Counted from the first letter of the stretch, positions 11,766 to 21,631 are shown. The stretch is DNA of 64,000 nucleotides from JAFLCM01 sp046154665 (GCA_046154665.1 JBJXFG010000086.1:1-64000); one strand, 5' to 3'. Numbers and translations are program-made. Notes: generated by a model from the sequence alone, not told the origin.

Positions 11766-13556
11766 TCACCCCACCACCACCGCCACCACCTCAAACCGCT
11801 CCACATCCACCAGCCCAAGATCGCTCAGCTTCAACCTCGGAATCACCGGCAGCGGCAGAAAACTCAGCGGCATGAACGGGTCCGCATGCGGGCATCCCAG
11901 CCCTCGCGTCGCCTCGTGCAGCGCGTGCTGCCGCGCGATCAGCTCGGGCGCGGGCCAGTCGCTCATCAATCCGGCGATGGGCAACGGCAGCACCGCCAGC
12001 GCGCGGCCCCCTCGGACCGCGCACTGGCCCCCGCCGCAGTCCGCCAGCGCGCGGGCGGCGACGAGCATGTCCTCATCGTTGTCGCCCACCACGGCGAGGT
12101 TGTGCGCATCGTGCCCGACGGTGCTGGCGATCGCCCCGTTCGAGAATCCGAAGCCCTTCACAAACCCCAGGCCGATGTTCCCGCTGCCGCGGTGGCGCTC
12201 GATGACGGCGAGTTTCAGGATGTCGCGCCCCCGCCCATCGCCCGAAACCGGGTCGGCCACGATCACGCCGCCCTCGACGCGGGCGGCTTCGACGAGATGC
12301 TCGGTGACGATCTGCCGCGGGTCCATGCCGATGACGCGGATGCGGCATCCTTGCGTGGACGCGCCCGCCGGAGCGGGCACGCGGAAACTCGACGCCGAGA
12401 GCGAGCCCGGCAACGTGACCCCCCCACCGCACGGGCGTGTGACAGCCCGCGGCGAACTCAGACTCGCGCCGTCCTCCGCCACCAGAACCCCGGCGCTATA
12501 CGTCTGCCGCGGAACGAAAGAACCGAGATCATCAAACACGACAAAGTCCGCATGCCGCCCCGGCGCGATCGCGCCAAGATCGGCACGCCGATAGTGCTCG
12601 GCGGTGTTGAGCGTGCCCAGCGTGATCGCCGTCACCGGGTCGAGCCCGCCCTCGATCGCCAGCCGCACGACATGATCGATGTGCCCCTCGCGCAGCAGGT
12701 CGGCGGGGTGCCGGTCGTCGGTGCAGAAGCAGAACCTCGACTTGGTGGCGGGCGTCACCAGCGGCAGCATCGCCTCAAGGTTTCGCGCCGCCGAGCCCTG
12801 GCGGATGAACACCCGCATCCCCAGCCGCAGTTTCTCGCGGGCCTCGTCGGCGCTGGTGCACTCGTGATCCGACGAAATCCCCGCCGAGACGTAGGCTTGC
12901 AAGCGAGGGCCCGACAGCCGCGGCGCGTGCCCGTCGACGATGCGCCGCGCCAGCCCCAGCCCGACCTTCGCGAGCACCGAAGCGTCGCCGTTGACCACGC
13001 CGGGGAAGTTCATCATCTCAGCGAGCGCGACCACCTCGGTGCCGTCCGCGTCGGCGTTGTCAAACAGAGTTCGCAGGTCGTCCACCTCGAGCCGGGCCCC
13101 GCTCGTCTCCAAATGGCACGACGGCACGCACGACGACACAGCCCACAAGAACCGCACGGGTGCCCCGCGCCCGTTCTCCATCATCCACCGGATGCCCGGC
13201 GCGCCCAGCACATTGGCAATCTCGTGCGGGTCGGCGACCACGCTCGCCGTGCCGTGAGCCGACGCCAGCCCCGCAAACGTGCTCGGCGGCATCATCGTGC
13301 TCTCGACGTGCATGTGCGCATCGATCAGCCCGGGGCACACGAACGCGCCCTTCAGGTCGATGGTCTTCACCGCGCTGGCACCCGGCGGCAGCGTGAACAC
13401 GTTCGCAAACCGCCCCCGCGACACCGAAAACGCACCCGGAATCACTTCCCCGCCGAACACATCAACGATCCGAGCGTTCACGAACACCGCATCGGCGGGA
13501 GCATCACCCCGGCACACGGCGAGCAGTTCAGGCGACGGGATCGGCGGCGTGGGCAT
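11766..13556 (-). CDS. ade: Adenine deaminase
   Basis: Deaminates adenine to hypoxanthine for purine salvage; an amidohydrolase-superfamily enzyme with a binuclear metal site. From ATG 13556 it has 596 residues, normal for the family. It shows the amidohydrolase signature FVCPGLIDAHMHVEST with H81 and H83, GTASVVADPHEIANVLG, AGISSDHECTS, FCTDDRHPADLL, LGTLNTAEHYRRADLGAIAPGRHAD and the Ade-specific C-terminal VGHDAHNLAVVGDNDEDM. An in-frame start ten codons upstream is less likely. With amn at 3.6 kb it would turn AMP-derived adenine into hypoxanthine. Confidence 0.93.
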   Translation of the reverse strand: MPTPPIPSPELLAVCRGDAPADAVFVNARIVDVFGGEVIPGAFSVSRGRFANVFTLPPGASAVKTIDLKGAFVCPGLIDAHMHVESTMMPPSTFAGLASAHGTASVVADPHEIANVLGAPGIRWMMENGRGAPVRFLWAVSSCVPSCHLETSGARLEVDDLRTLFDNADADGTEVVALAEMMNFPGVVNGDASVLAKVGLGLARRIVDGHAPRLSGPRLQAYVSAGISSDHECTSADEAREKLRLGMRVFIRQGSAARNLEAMLPLVTPATKSRFCFCTDDRHPADLLREGHIDHVVRLAIEGGLDPVTAITLGTLNTAEHYRRADLGAIAPGRHADFVVFDDLGSFVPRQTYSAGVLVAEDGASLSSPRAVTRPCGGGVTLPGSLSASSFRVPAPAGASTQGCRIRVIGMDPRQIVTEHLVEAARVEGGVIVADPVSGDGRGRDILKLAVIERHRGSGNIGLGFVKGFGFSNGAIASTVGHDAHNLAVVGDNDEDMLVAARALADCGGGQCAVRGGRALAVLPLPIAGLMSDWPAPELIARQHALHEATRGLGCPHADPFMPLSFLPLPVIPRLKLSDLGLVDVERFEVVAVVVG

Positions 13557-13623
13557 CGGCGCAGGGTACCCACATCCAGCGGGCACCGAACTCGCCGCGC
13601 CTCACGCGAGACGCCCGACACAC

Positions 13624-13707
13624 CAGCCCCGAGCGTCAGCGAACTGGTCAGATTCGCTCGCCACCACAACGCCTTCAACAACCCGTCGCTCACGCTCCGG
13701 GCTCGTT
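13624..13707. repeat. AACGAGCCC-family inverted-end element
   Basis: Left end CAGCCCCGAGCGTCAGCGA, right end the complement of AACGAGCCCGGAGCGTGAGCGA, with about 40 bp between. It fills most of the gap between the start of ade and the stop of the dockerin-type protein. Confidence 0.65.
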
Positions 13708-13750
13708 GGCCGCGCCTCTCGGTGGACGATCGCACGCAACAATCCAGGCC

Positions 13751-15784
13751 CTACGGCCTCAAGTCCGCCGGCACACTCGTCGTCCACGTCGGTGCCGCCT
13801 TGAAGTTCGACCACGGGCGGGTGATCGTCACCCCCATGAAGTTCAGCGGCACAATCCCGCGTCCCGCCACGCCTTGCATGACGTCCTGCATCTCGTCGTT
13901 GGTCGGGGGCCGACCCCAGACCGACTGGATTCGGTGCTGGTCCATCTGGCCCCAGATTTCATGGCCGGGGTTAAGGAAGTCCATCAGCGCAACCCCGATC
14001 GGATGCCTGTACAGCGGACCGTTCAGCGCATCATTCAAGGCCACGTCGTAGGTCGGCGCCAGCGTATGAAGCAGATCGCTGTGCCGACCCTCGGTGATGA
14101 GTCGCTGCGCTTTGCCCCGCTGCGCGCAGTGCGCCTGCATGTCCTGCACCCACCAATAGCTGTCCCAGTGCGGCATCTGCGCCAGCGCGTCCAGACCGAT
14201 CATCGTCGTGTTGACGTCCAGCGCCCCGTCGATTTCGGTGAACGCCGCCTCGAGGTCCGTCGGATCGTTGTCATAGGGCACGATCGGCAGCAGCGCCGGC
14301 TCGTCCCATGTGGGCGACCAGTCCGCCGCGTGGCCCCACCACAGCCCGAACTCGCGCGTCCGGTTCTGCGACATCCCCGCCAGCACGGGCAGCGTGTCCA
14401 GGATCGCCGTGCTCCCAGACTGCGCCGGGATGTTGTACCAGTTGCTGGTGAACTGGAACGGATAGTTGTTGTGACGGTTCACTTGGTAGAGGCCCGCCGC
14501 CGCCCAGACCATCTGACGCTCCCAGCCCACGCCGTACAACCCGTTCCAAACCGAGCTCCACGGCCCCCAGCCAAACGTGTCCGGCCGGCGCGTCGCCCCG
14601 TACGTCCAGCCGTAGTGGTTGAAGTTCAGTTGCTCACCGATCGCCACGATCGAGCCCGTCACCGGGCGTGCATCGCGCTGGTACCGCACCCCGCCGTAGC
14701 GGCACCGATAGTCCTCGCGATAGGGCACGAGTGTCCGCAACCACTCGTTGTTTGTCGCGGAATCGCCCTTCATGATCCGCACGCTGATGATGTACGTCCG
14801 CTTCTCGCCCGGCTTCAGGTCGCCCTCGGGGTTGTACCGCCCGTAGGTGCCCGCGATGTTGAGCTGGAACGACAGCTCCCAGTTCCGACCCCCCGTCGTG
14901 TGCTGCCAGCAGAACGACTCGTACTTGATCCGTACGGCGTGCTTGTACTCCAGCAACGGGTACTGGATCGACGCACCGATCGTGTACACCCCGTTTGAGA
15001 TCACCGCCACCGGCGAGTAATAGTCACCCGGCCACTCGTACCCGCAGCACACGTACGACTGCGGCGCAAAGCACGCCCACGGCGGCTGGTCCGGCGGCGG
15101 CGCAAAGTCCGCGTGCGCCGTGTACGGCGCGCCACCGAACCGAAAATCACGCACCTGCACGTCCTCACCAAACCGGATCCCCGGCACCTTCAGCATCCCC
15201 AGCGAGCGGTTCACCACGTCCGTGTTGAGGTAGTTCACCACCAGGTCGTACCCGTCGGGCTTATCGACCAGTTCAAGCTCCGGCGCCAGCGGCACCGTCG
15301 GAGGTGCCCCTTCGAGGTAAGGCTTCCACGCCGGGCAGCCGCTCGGCGACATCACCACCGCGTTGCCCGCCAGTTCGTCCACCACCGTGATCATCTTGGT
15401 CACGGGGTCCATCGAGCACGCAAACGACACCCCGGGGATCGGCGGCTCGGGCGTGTACGTCTTCCCGAAGTTCGCGAGGAATGTCACCAGGTCCGCCGTG
15501 TTGATGGCCCGGTCGCGGTTCAGGTCGCCGTCGAGCGACGTGATGAACCCCTGCTTCCCGAAGTTCCCGAGGAACCTCACGAGGTCGGCGGTGTTGACAA
15601 CGTTGTCTCGATTGAGATCACCCGGCAGGCAGCCGAGGTTCAGGTCTGGCTCGATCACGATCGGCGGACCGCCCGGGCTCCCGGGACTCTCTCCCCCGCC
15701 GGGGCCCGCCGCCGCGTGCAACCCCGAGAGAGCGAACAGCATCCAACCCATGCGGAACGCGCGGCGAACGAAGTAACGGTCCAT
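13751..15784 (-). CDS. Secreted protein with N-terminal dockerin-like repeats
   Basis: A 677-residue secreted protein of unknown function. From ATG 15784 a signal peptide (FRMGWMLFALSGLHAAAG) is followed by two dockerin-like calcium-binding repeats at about residues 50-110, both of the form GDLNRD..(V/I)NTADLV.FL.NFGK. The remaining 550 residues are rich in Trp, Tyr and Pro with beta-type periodicity, including a Trp-dense stretch near 'GWTYGATRRPDTFGWGPW'. They may be a carbohydrate- or surface-binding beta fold, but I recognise no catalytic motif. The dockerin pair is N-terminal here but C-terminal in the two other dockerin proteins of the window. It is divergent from the phosphatase gene. 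Confidence 0.85.
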   Translation of the reverse strand: MDRYFVRRAFRMGWMLFALSGLHAAAGPGGGESPGSPGGPPIVIEPDLNLGCLPGDLNRDNVVNTADLVRFLGNFGKQGFITSLDGDLNRDRAINTADLVTFLANFGKTYTPEPPIPGVSFACSMDPVTKMITVVDELAGNAVVMSPSGCPAWKPYLEGAPPTVPLAPELELVDKPDGYDLVVNYLNTDVVNRSLGMLKVPGIRFGEDVQVRDFRFGGAPYTAHADFAPPPDQPPWACFAPQSYVCCGYEWPGDYYSPVAVISNGVYTIGASIQYPLLEYKHAVRIKYESFCWQHTTGGRNWELSFQLNIAGTYGRYNPEGDLKPGEKRTYIISVRIMKGDSATNNEWLRTLVPYREDYRCRYGGVRYQRDARPVTGSIVAIGEQLNFNHYGWTYGATRRPDTFGWGPWSSVWNGLYGVGWERQMVWAAAGLYQVNRHNNYPFQFTSNWYNIPAQSGSTAILDTLPVLAGMSQNRTREFGLWWGHAADWSPTWDEPALLPIVPYDNDPTDLEAAFTEIDGALDVNTTMIGLDALAQMPHWDSYWWVQDMQAHCAQRGKAQRLITEGRHSDLLHTLAPTYDVALNDALNGPLYRHPIGVALMDFLNPGHEIWGQMDQHRIQSVWGRPPTNDEMQDVMQGVAGRGIVPLNFMGVTITRPWSNFKAAPTWTTSVPADLRP

Positions 15785-15989
15785 CGTTGTTCTCCCTGTC
15801 AGAGCCGGCCCGAGGCCCGAAGCCCGATGCACGCCGCGAGGCTGAGGCACGGACGCCCCGCTGACATAAGCCTACCTCACATTCGGCGTTCCGCCAGCGC
15901 CGAGCGAAACGTTGACAGGAATCGAACACGCCGGTGGCCGAACCCCGCCATTCGCCAGACACTCAACAGGACCGAAGAAACCACGCCCC
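15785..15989. promoter_or_regulatory. Divergent promoter region
   Basis: 205 bp between the divergent starts of the dockerin protein and the phosphatase. It must hold promoters for both, but I can name no convincing -35/-10 pair. An in-frame TTG at 15912 would extend the phosphatase into it. Confidence 0.4.
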
Positions 15990-16907
15990 ATGCTCCCCGC
16001 CGCCGAACAGCCCCACGCATCCGACGCCGAACTCGGAACAGAAGCCGCCCACGGCATGGCGTGCATGGAAATCTGGGGCGGCAACGTCGCCACCGAGCAG
16101 GCCGTCAGCACCCCGGGCATCGACGCCTACGTCTACAGCAAGCCCTACGCCGGCAGCGAAGGCGGGGGCGACATCCACTACGTCTCGCTGTGCTCGGCGG
16201 GCAAGATCGCCCGCTTCGCCGTCGCCGACGTCGCCGGCCACGGCGCGGAAGTCTCGGAACTCGCGATTCGCCTCCGCGGCATGATGCGCCGCTACATCAA
16301 CACCCCCGACCAGGCACGCTTCGCCTCGGAACTCAACGCCGCGTTCGGCGGTGAGAGCCAGGCCGGGGGGGGCCGCTTCGCCACCGCGTTACTCGCGACC
16401 TACTGGGCCCCCACCGATCACCTCATCATCTGCAACGCTGGACACCCGCGCCCGCTGTGGTACCGCGCCAGCGAAAGGCGCTGGACCCTGATGACCGAGG
16501 AATCCGGCCTGCGTGCCGACCACGCCGGGGGGTGGAGCGACGACATCGGCATCCGCAACCTCCCGCTTGGCATCCTCGATCCAACCGACTATACCCAGAG
16601 CGCCTTCCCGCTCGCCAAGGGCGACCTGGTCCTCATCTACACCGATTCATTGACCGAAGCCACCGCGCCAACGGGCGAAATGCTGGGCGAAACCGGCCTG
16701 CTCAACCTCTGCGCCGAACTCGACGCCACGAGACCCGAAGGATTCATCGAAGCGCTGCTCGAACGGGTCAAGCACTTCCGCGCCGCCGCCGATTCCGATG
16801 ACGACGTGACCGCCCTGCTGCTGCACCACAACGCGGCGGACGTGCCCCGCTACTCGCTCGCGGCGCGAGCGGGAATGGTCTTGCGGATGCTGGGGCTGCG
16901 GGGGTGA
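15990..16907 (+). CDS. SpoIIE/RsbU-type PPM serine phosphatase
   Basis: A 305-residue cytoplasmic protein phosphatase of the PPM/SpoIIE type, which dephosphorylates STAS-domain anti-sigma antagonists in partner-switching pathways. Metal-binding positions are visible: GGDIHYV (D61), FAVADVAGHG (D80), LIYTDSLTEA and SDDDVTALLL. FATALLATYW and CNAGHPRPLWY are typical family strands. There is no obvious sensor domain, so regulation probably depends on a partner. ATG 15990 is chosen; a TTG at 15912 would add 26 residues. The STAS protein at 27.2 kb is a possible substrate, although 11 kb away. Confidence 0.85.
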   Translation: MLPAAEQPHASDAELGTEAAHGMACMEIWGGNVATEQAVSTPGIDAYVYSKPYAGSEGGGDIHYVSLCSAGKIARFAVADVAGHGAEVSELAIRLRGMMRRYINTPDQARFASELNAAFGGESQAGGGRFATALLATYWAPTDHLIICNAGHPRPLWYRASERRWTLMTEESGLRADHAGGWSDDIGIRNLPLGILDPTDYTQSAFPLAKGDLVLIYTDSLTEATAPTGEMLGETGLLNLCAELDATRPEGFIEALLERVKHFRAAADSDDDVTALLLHHNAADVPRYSLAARAGMVLRMLGLRG

Positions 16908-16942
16908 CCGCGCCATCGATGCGCATCAATCACAACGCTCAA

Positions 16943-18643
16943 TCAATCAGCCCGACGCTCAACCCCATCGTTTCCCGCCGTCTGGGCCACTCGACCGTTG
17001 AGCATCCTCCCCATAATCGTCCGCCGCACTAACAAGTGGTAGCACGCCAGCAGCGCCCCCACGCACCCCACCAGCAGCACCGCGAGTTTGGCCAGCGTCG
17101 GCATCTCCACATCAAACAGCAGCACCTGCCCCGCGATCACCAGCGGCAGGTGCACGAGATACTGCCAGTACGCCGAGTCAGAGACGTACCGCACCCAGCG
17201 CCACGGCTTCGCAAACAACGCCTCGCACAGACCGAGCACGCCGAACGTCGCCAGCCAGACGTACAGCACCTGCAGCGTGTTCGACACCAAGCGGCGTGCG
17301 CCGTCGTCGCTGATGAGCGTGGCCGCACGCCCCGGCTGATACGCAAACAACAGCGCAAACGGCAGGATCACCAGCGCCAGCGGCAGCGCGGCCCACCAGA
17401 ACCGCCCCAGCTTCGCGGCCAGCCCACGCACCCGCAGCGCCAGCGCCCCGAACCCGAAAAACACCGCGTAGTACAGCACAACATGCGGCACCGGCACAAT
17501 CCCCGTCGAAGTATCCGGGCCAAAGCCCAACGCCGTGCCGCGGTTGTGCATGTAGTATTGCGGCAGCATCGTCAACGGCACCAGCCACACCAGGCACATC
17601 GGCATCGAGAACAGCATCTTGGGCAGCCGCACACTCGGCAGCAGCGGCTCAAGCCACGCCACCACCACAAACCCTGCGTTCAGCCAGCACAAGAACCACA
17701 AGAACCACAGGTGCAGGAAAAACTCGCCGGATTGCAGGCGCGCCAGCAGCCCGGGCGATCGCGGCTCATCCGCCGCCGCTGGCTTCTGGTTCGCGCCGCC
17801 CCCCGCCAACGCGCCGGCGTCGATCATCGCCCGGATGCGCTCCCGCCCGGCGCTCACCGCCGCGAAGTCCACCGGCACCTTCAAGAAGTTCGCGATGAAC
17901 TCGGTCGTCTGCTTGTCGTGACGCAGCGCATCGGCGGGCAGTTCACCCGCGGCACCCCGCACGGTCACGTCGGCCCCCGCCTTGAGCAGCCGCTCCGCCA
18001 TCTCGCTGTGCCCGAAGAAGCACGCCGTGTGCAGCGCCGTGTTCCCGTCCCGGTACCGCGCGTTCGGATCGGCGCCCAGCTCAAGCAGCACGATCGTCGA
18101 TTCGATCTGGCCCGAGATCGCCGCCCAGCCCAGCGCCGTGACGCCCAGCTTCGGATCGGGCTCGTTCAGCTTCGCGGCGTCGGCACCGAAAGTCCGCACC
18201 CCCTCGATGTCGCCGACGCCCGCCGCATTCCAAAGGTCCGTCGCCTTCTCGGCCGCGCCGGCCGGGGCCGCCGCACTCGCCGCGGCCTGCGTCGAAACCG
18301 CCCAGTTCGTCGCCCACCACGTCAGAGGCAGGATGGTCACGCAGCCAATCGCCAGCGGCAGCAGAATCCTCTTCGCCCGCTGCGACACCAGCCCCCCAAG
18401 CCCGCGACGATGCCACAGCATCGCCGTGAAAAAGCCGCTCAGCAGAAAGAACAGCGGCATGCGGAACCCGTGCACCCCCGCCACGAAGATCCCCAGCAGC
18501 GGCTCGGCCGGCTCGTCGGAGAGCATCCACGCGGTCCCGATGTACGCCATCGCCGCGTGCAGCGCGATCCCCAGCAGCATCGCGAAGGAACGCACCGCAT
18601 CCAAATCGGAACGGCGCGCGTTGGGCATTGACTCGGCACTCAT
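16943..18643 (-). CDS. Acyltransferase-3 family membrane protein with internal ankyrin repeats
   Basis: A 566-residue integral membrane protein of the acyltransferase-3 type, which O-acylates surface glycans. Helix 1 carries the conserved histidine (RSDLDAVRSFAMLLGIALHAA, H29), and FRMPLFFLLSGFF and the basic loop SQRAKRILLP follow as in the family. After the third helix (about residue 115) a soluble block of roughly 200 residues interrupts the domain. It holds ankyrin repeats at 135-250 (GVTALGWAAISGQIESTIVLLELGA, GNTALHTACFFGHSEMAERLLKAGA). The membrane domain then resumes from about 315 with at least seven more helices. ATG 18643 is preceded by a good AGAGAGG Shine-Dalgarno. Confidence 0.85.
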   Translation of the reverse strand: MSAESMPNARRSDLDAVRSFAMLLGIALHAAMAYIGTAWMLSDEPAEPLLGIFVAGVHGFRMPLFFLLSGFFTAMLWHRRGLGGLVSQRAKRILLPLAIGCVTILPLTWWATNWAVSTQAAASAAAPAGAAEKATDLWNAAGVGDIEGVRTFGADAAKLNEPDPKLGVTALGWAAISGQIESTIVLLELGADPNARYRDGNTALHTACFFGHSEMAERLLKAGADVTVRGAAGELPADALRHDKQTTEFIANFLKVPVDFAAVSAGRERIRAMIDAGALAGGGANQKPAAADEPRSPGLLARLQSGEFFLHLWFLWFLCWLNAGFVVVAWLEPLLPSVRLPKMLFSMPMCLVWLVPLTMLPQYYMHNRGTALGFGPDTSTGIVPVPHVVLYYAVFFGFGALALRVRGLAAKLGRFWWAALPLALVILPFALLFAYQPGRAATLISDDGARRLVSNTLQVLYVWLATFGVLGLCEALFAKPWRWVRYVSDSAYWQYLVHLPLVIAGQVLLFDVEMPTLAKLAVLLVGCVGALLACYHLLVRRTIMGRMLNGRVAQTAGNDGVERRAD

Positions 18644-19901
18644 CGAACAGACCTCTCTTTCCGGCGCATGAGACCGCGCGGCGGCCGCGCCGGCGGGCCG
18701 CAACGAATCAGAACTCCAAGCATCACCGCACGCAACACCGATCCGGACCCTGCCCTTCAACGCGGCCTTCGGGCTCGCCGTGCCCGTGCCACTTCACGCG
18801 CACTTCACGGGAGGCCTACTCCACACGCTGCCATCGGAACACCTCGTCAACGTTCTTCCCGAGTACTTCCGCGATCCGGAACGCGCATTCCAACGTCGGC
18901 GGGTGGCCGGGCCAACAAGCAGGCCTTCGAAAGGTGGTATGGCCAAGTCCTCTTGGCCATGCTCCCCCAGACCCCAGTTGCATCCGACCAAGCAGCATGG
19001 CCAAGCTTTGCTCGACCATGGCACCCACCACTCCCCTCCCACCCCCCACCCCTCAAGCCACCCCCCAAAGCGCACCGACCCACTTCGCGCGCCCAATCGG
19101 GTCATCCCCGCCCCCAGAGCCAGGAACTTCGCAGGACACTTCCAACCCAAGTCCTCATAAGCCTTTACCACCACAGGCCCGAAATATCACTCACCCGGTT
19201 TGTGCGCCAAAACCGGGGCGCGGGGGGGAAGGGTGTGGGCGTGATGTCGCGCGGGCGAACCAATCCCACAACCCAATGCAACCGCCGGCCGGCCAAGCAG
19301 AGGGTGTCTTTGGCGCGTCGACGTTTCAGGTCGAGCTCGCCGAAGCCGTCACTGAGCCGCTCTGGGCGAAGTGACGGATCAGTGCCCGTCCGAACCTGAC
19401 CGATGGCCCGTTCCTAGTTCGTGGTCTCGCCGCGAGCCGAAAGGCCCGCCGGGTGCCATTTCCCCTCATATGGATCGTGACCGACCCTCGGGCGAGAGCG
19501 CGACGATTCGCTCCGAAGACTCCGCCCATCGTCGGCGTGGGCCGCCCTTGAAACAATGACGATCTGTATCACATCTTCACCCGCGAGTACCGCCCCACGT
19601 TCCGCTTGCACGTCCCTGTCGCCCGCTCCACCATCCCCTTGAACGCCTTCGCCTCAGCCCGGCGGCGGGTTCGGTCGGTCGCGCCGCGGCTGGTCCATCG
19701 GTTGGCAAGTTAGTCCGCGTCGGCACCGGCCCCGAACTCGGTGCCGGCAATCCGGCGATCACTGCTCAGTCCACCATCCCTGACCGAGTGGCACTCCCCG
19801 AAACCCACCGTACCATCTCCCGCATTCACTCCGTGCCTTCGTGCCTCGATGCCTGCGTGCCTCACCTTGAACACCTCCACCTCATTCCCACTCTCCACTC
19901 A
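18644..19901. other. Gene-poor 1.26-kb gap
   Basis: No complete gene is supported. The open frames here are proline/arginine-rich and lack family motifs. It holds a decayed HTH remnant (18816-18905) and a perfect 9-bp hairpin ATGGCCAAG/CTTGGCCAT at 18939-18960 (loop TCCT). A proline-coding C-rich stretch spans 19020-19140. At 19834-19864 a GTGCCTTCGTGCCT-type repeat sits just before the dehydrogenase start. Confidence 0.6.
18816..18905 (-). pseudogene. Remnant of a small XRE-type HTH regulator
   Basis: The end of a 77-codon minus frame reads 'PPTLECAFRIAEVLGKNVDEVF' and then stops. This is the usual ending of small XRE/YgzD-like regulators, helix 4 and 5 after the recognition helix (consensus 'PSLELA.RIA..LGV.VEE.F'). 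Upstream in this frame the expected QEDLA..LGVSRQT.S.IE sequence is replaced by unrelated, repeat-like residues, and no alternative frame restores it. I read it as a decayed gene end; a chance match is possible because only about 25 residues are informative. Confidence 0.5.
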
Positions 19902-20792
19902 ATGACCACCCCCAACCACATCGCCGTGATCGGCGCCGGCCAGATGGGCGGCGGGATCGCCCAGGTCGCCGCTGTCGCCGGCATCAACGTCACCGTGTTC
20001 GACTCCTTCCCCGGCGCGGCGGACCGGTGCCAAGCCGTACACAAGAAATCCCTCGCCAAGTTTGTCGAGAAAGGCAAACTCAGCCAGGCCGACATGGACG
20101 GCGCGCTCGCGCGCATCAAGCACGTGAGCAGCCTCGATGCGCTGCCGAAGGACGCCGACTGGATCATCGAAGCGGTGGTCGAGAACGCGCAGGTGAAGCG
20201 TGACCTGTTCGCGCGGCTGGCGCAGATGTACCCGCAGGAGTTCGTCGTGCTGGCGACCAACACCAGCAGCATCAGCATCACCGAGATCGCCGCCGCCGCA
20301 GGGCCGGGCGGGGGGGCAGGGGGAGATTCGGCGTCGCGCGTGGTGGGCATGCACTTCTTCAACCCCGTGGCGCTGATGCAACTCGTCGAGGTCATCCCCG
20401 CGGTGCAGACTTCCCCGGCGGTCGTCGAGCGCACCATCAAGCTCGCCGAGCGCATGGGCAAGACCCCGCTAAAGGCCAACGACCGCGCCGGCTTCATCAG
20501 CAACCGAGTGCTGATGCCGATGATCAACGAAGCGTTCTACGCCTGGATGGAAGGCGTCGCCGAGCCCGAAGCCATCGACGGCATCATGAAGCTCGGCTGC
20601 AACTTCCCGATGGGCCCCTTGCGTCTCGCGGATTTCATCGGCCTCGACACCTGCGCCCACATCATGAACGTGCTCGCCGAAGGCCTCAACAACGACCGCT
20701 ACCGCCCCTGCCCGCTGCTGCGCCAACTGGTGACGGCGGGCCGGCTGGGCGACAAGGCGGGGCGCGGGGTGTTTGAGTATCCGAAGAAATAG
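19902..20792 (+). CDS. 3-hydroxyacyl-CoA (3-hydroxybutyryl-CoA) dehydrogenase
   Basis: A 296-residue NAD(P)-dependent enzyme that interconverts 3-hydroxyacyl-CoA and 3-oxoacyl-CoA. It has the Rossmann GAGQMGGGIAQ (11-21), a DWIIEAVVEN segment, TNTSSISITEIA, the family hallmark HFFNPVALMQLVEVI near residue 150 and the C-terminal helical domain with NDRAGFISNR and GPLRLADFIGLD. ATG 19902 gives the conserved N-terminus; the longer frame translates a repeat. No thiolase or crotonase is adjacent, so a role in beta-oxidation or in polyhydroxybutyrate/butyrate chemistry cannot be separated. Confidence 0.92.
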   Translation: MTTPNHIAVIGAGQMGGGIAQVAAVAGINVTVFDSFPGAADRCQAVHKKSLAKFVEKGKLSQADMDGALARIKHVSSLDALPKDADWIIEAVVENAQVKRDLFARLAQMYPQEFVVLATNTSSISITEIAAAAGPGGGAGGDSASRVVGMHFFNPVALMQLVEVIPAVQTSPAVVERTIKLAERMGKTPLKANDRAGFISNRVLMPMINEAFYAWMEGVAEPEAIDGIMKLGCNFPMGPLRLADFIGLDTCAHIMNVLAEGLNNDRYRPCPLLRQLVTAGRLGDKAGRGVFEYPKK

Positions 20793-20977
20793 CCGCAGTT
20801 CAAAGCCCATTTCGCCGCTGAGGCGAGGAGGACGCGGAGACGAGTGGCCCCTTCACGTCCCGCGGCCCGCCGAGGGTAGCCGACGTCGGAATTCACATAT
20901 TGATTGAGTGGCCCCGGTTCGGTACGCTGGGCTCGGCGTAACTGTCAAGATCGCATCGACGGGACTCCGGAGGCAAC

Positions 20978-21631
20978 ATGGTTTTTCTCAGGGCACTTCT
21001 CGGCGGCATGATCGGCGCGCTCATCGGTGCCGCGGTGTGGTTCGCGGTCGCCTATTTCCTTTCGTGGAACGTCGGCATCATCGCCTGGGGCATCGGTGCC
21101 CTCGCGGGGTTCGGCGCGTTCAAGCTCTCATCCGAGCCGGGAACCAGCGCGACCGGTGCCGCGGCGGTGCTGGCGGCGATCCTCGGCGTGCTCGGGGGCA
21201 AGTACGCGACCGCCCATGTGGCGGTGAACTCGTTTGCGAGCCAGCTCGCCACGCTCACGCCCGCCTCGTACACCGACGACGACTTGGTGGTGATTCTCGC
21301 CGAGGAGGAACTCGACGCCGTCGAGGCGATGGGCAAGAGCGACGCCCTCAAGTGGCCCAAGGGGATGGACCGCGGCAACGCATCAGCGCCAGACGACTAT
21401 CCCCCGAACATCGCCGGCAAGGCCAAGCAGCGTTTCGCGCAGATGAAGCCCGAAGAGCGGGAGGCGATGAAGCAGCGTGTCATCGCCGAGATCAACGCGG
21501 CGCTGAGCTCCGGAACCAGCGGCATCTCCTTCGATGTCTTCCTCAGTCTCTTCAGCATCTTTGACATCCTGTGGATCACGCTGGCCGCGGTGACCGCGTG
21601 GAAGATCGGGGCGCAGGACGACACGCAGTAG
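20978..21631 (+). CDS. Hypothetical membrane protein
   Basis: 217 residues of unknown function. Two or three N-terminal hydrophobic helices (FLRALLGGMIGALIGAAVWFAVAYF; IIAWGIGALAGFGAF; AAAVLAAILGVLGG) are followed by an acidic soluble segment with an Asp/Glu-rich start (DDDLVVILAEEELDAVEAMG). A last hydrophobic helix lies near residue 195 (FDILWITLAAVTAWKIG). It is 61 bp upstream of the zinc-ribbon membrane protein on the same strand and probably cotranscribed. Confidence 0.8.
   Translation: MVFLRALLGGMIGALIGAAVWFAVAYFLSWNVGIIAWGIGALAGFGAFKLSSEPGTSATGAAAVLAAILGVLGGKYATAHVAVNSFASQLATLTPASYTDDDLVVILAEEELDAVEAMGKSDALKWPKGMDRGNASAPDDYPPNIAGKAKQRFAQMKPEEREAMKQRVIAEINAALSSGTSGISFDVFLSLFSIFDILWITLAAVTAWKIGAQDDTQ

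Noticed and set aside
11886..14051. Plus-strand frame (721 codons) opposite adenine deaminase
   Set aside because: Shadow of the amidohydrolase, running on into a repeat and the next gene.
18668..19399. Overlapping plus frames in the gene-poor gap
   Set aside because: Pro/Arg/Ser-rich, three frames open at once, no start-site signal or motifs.
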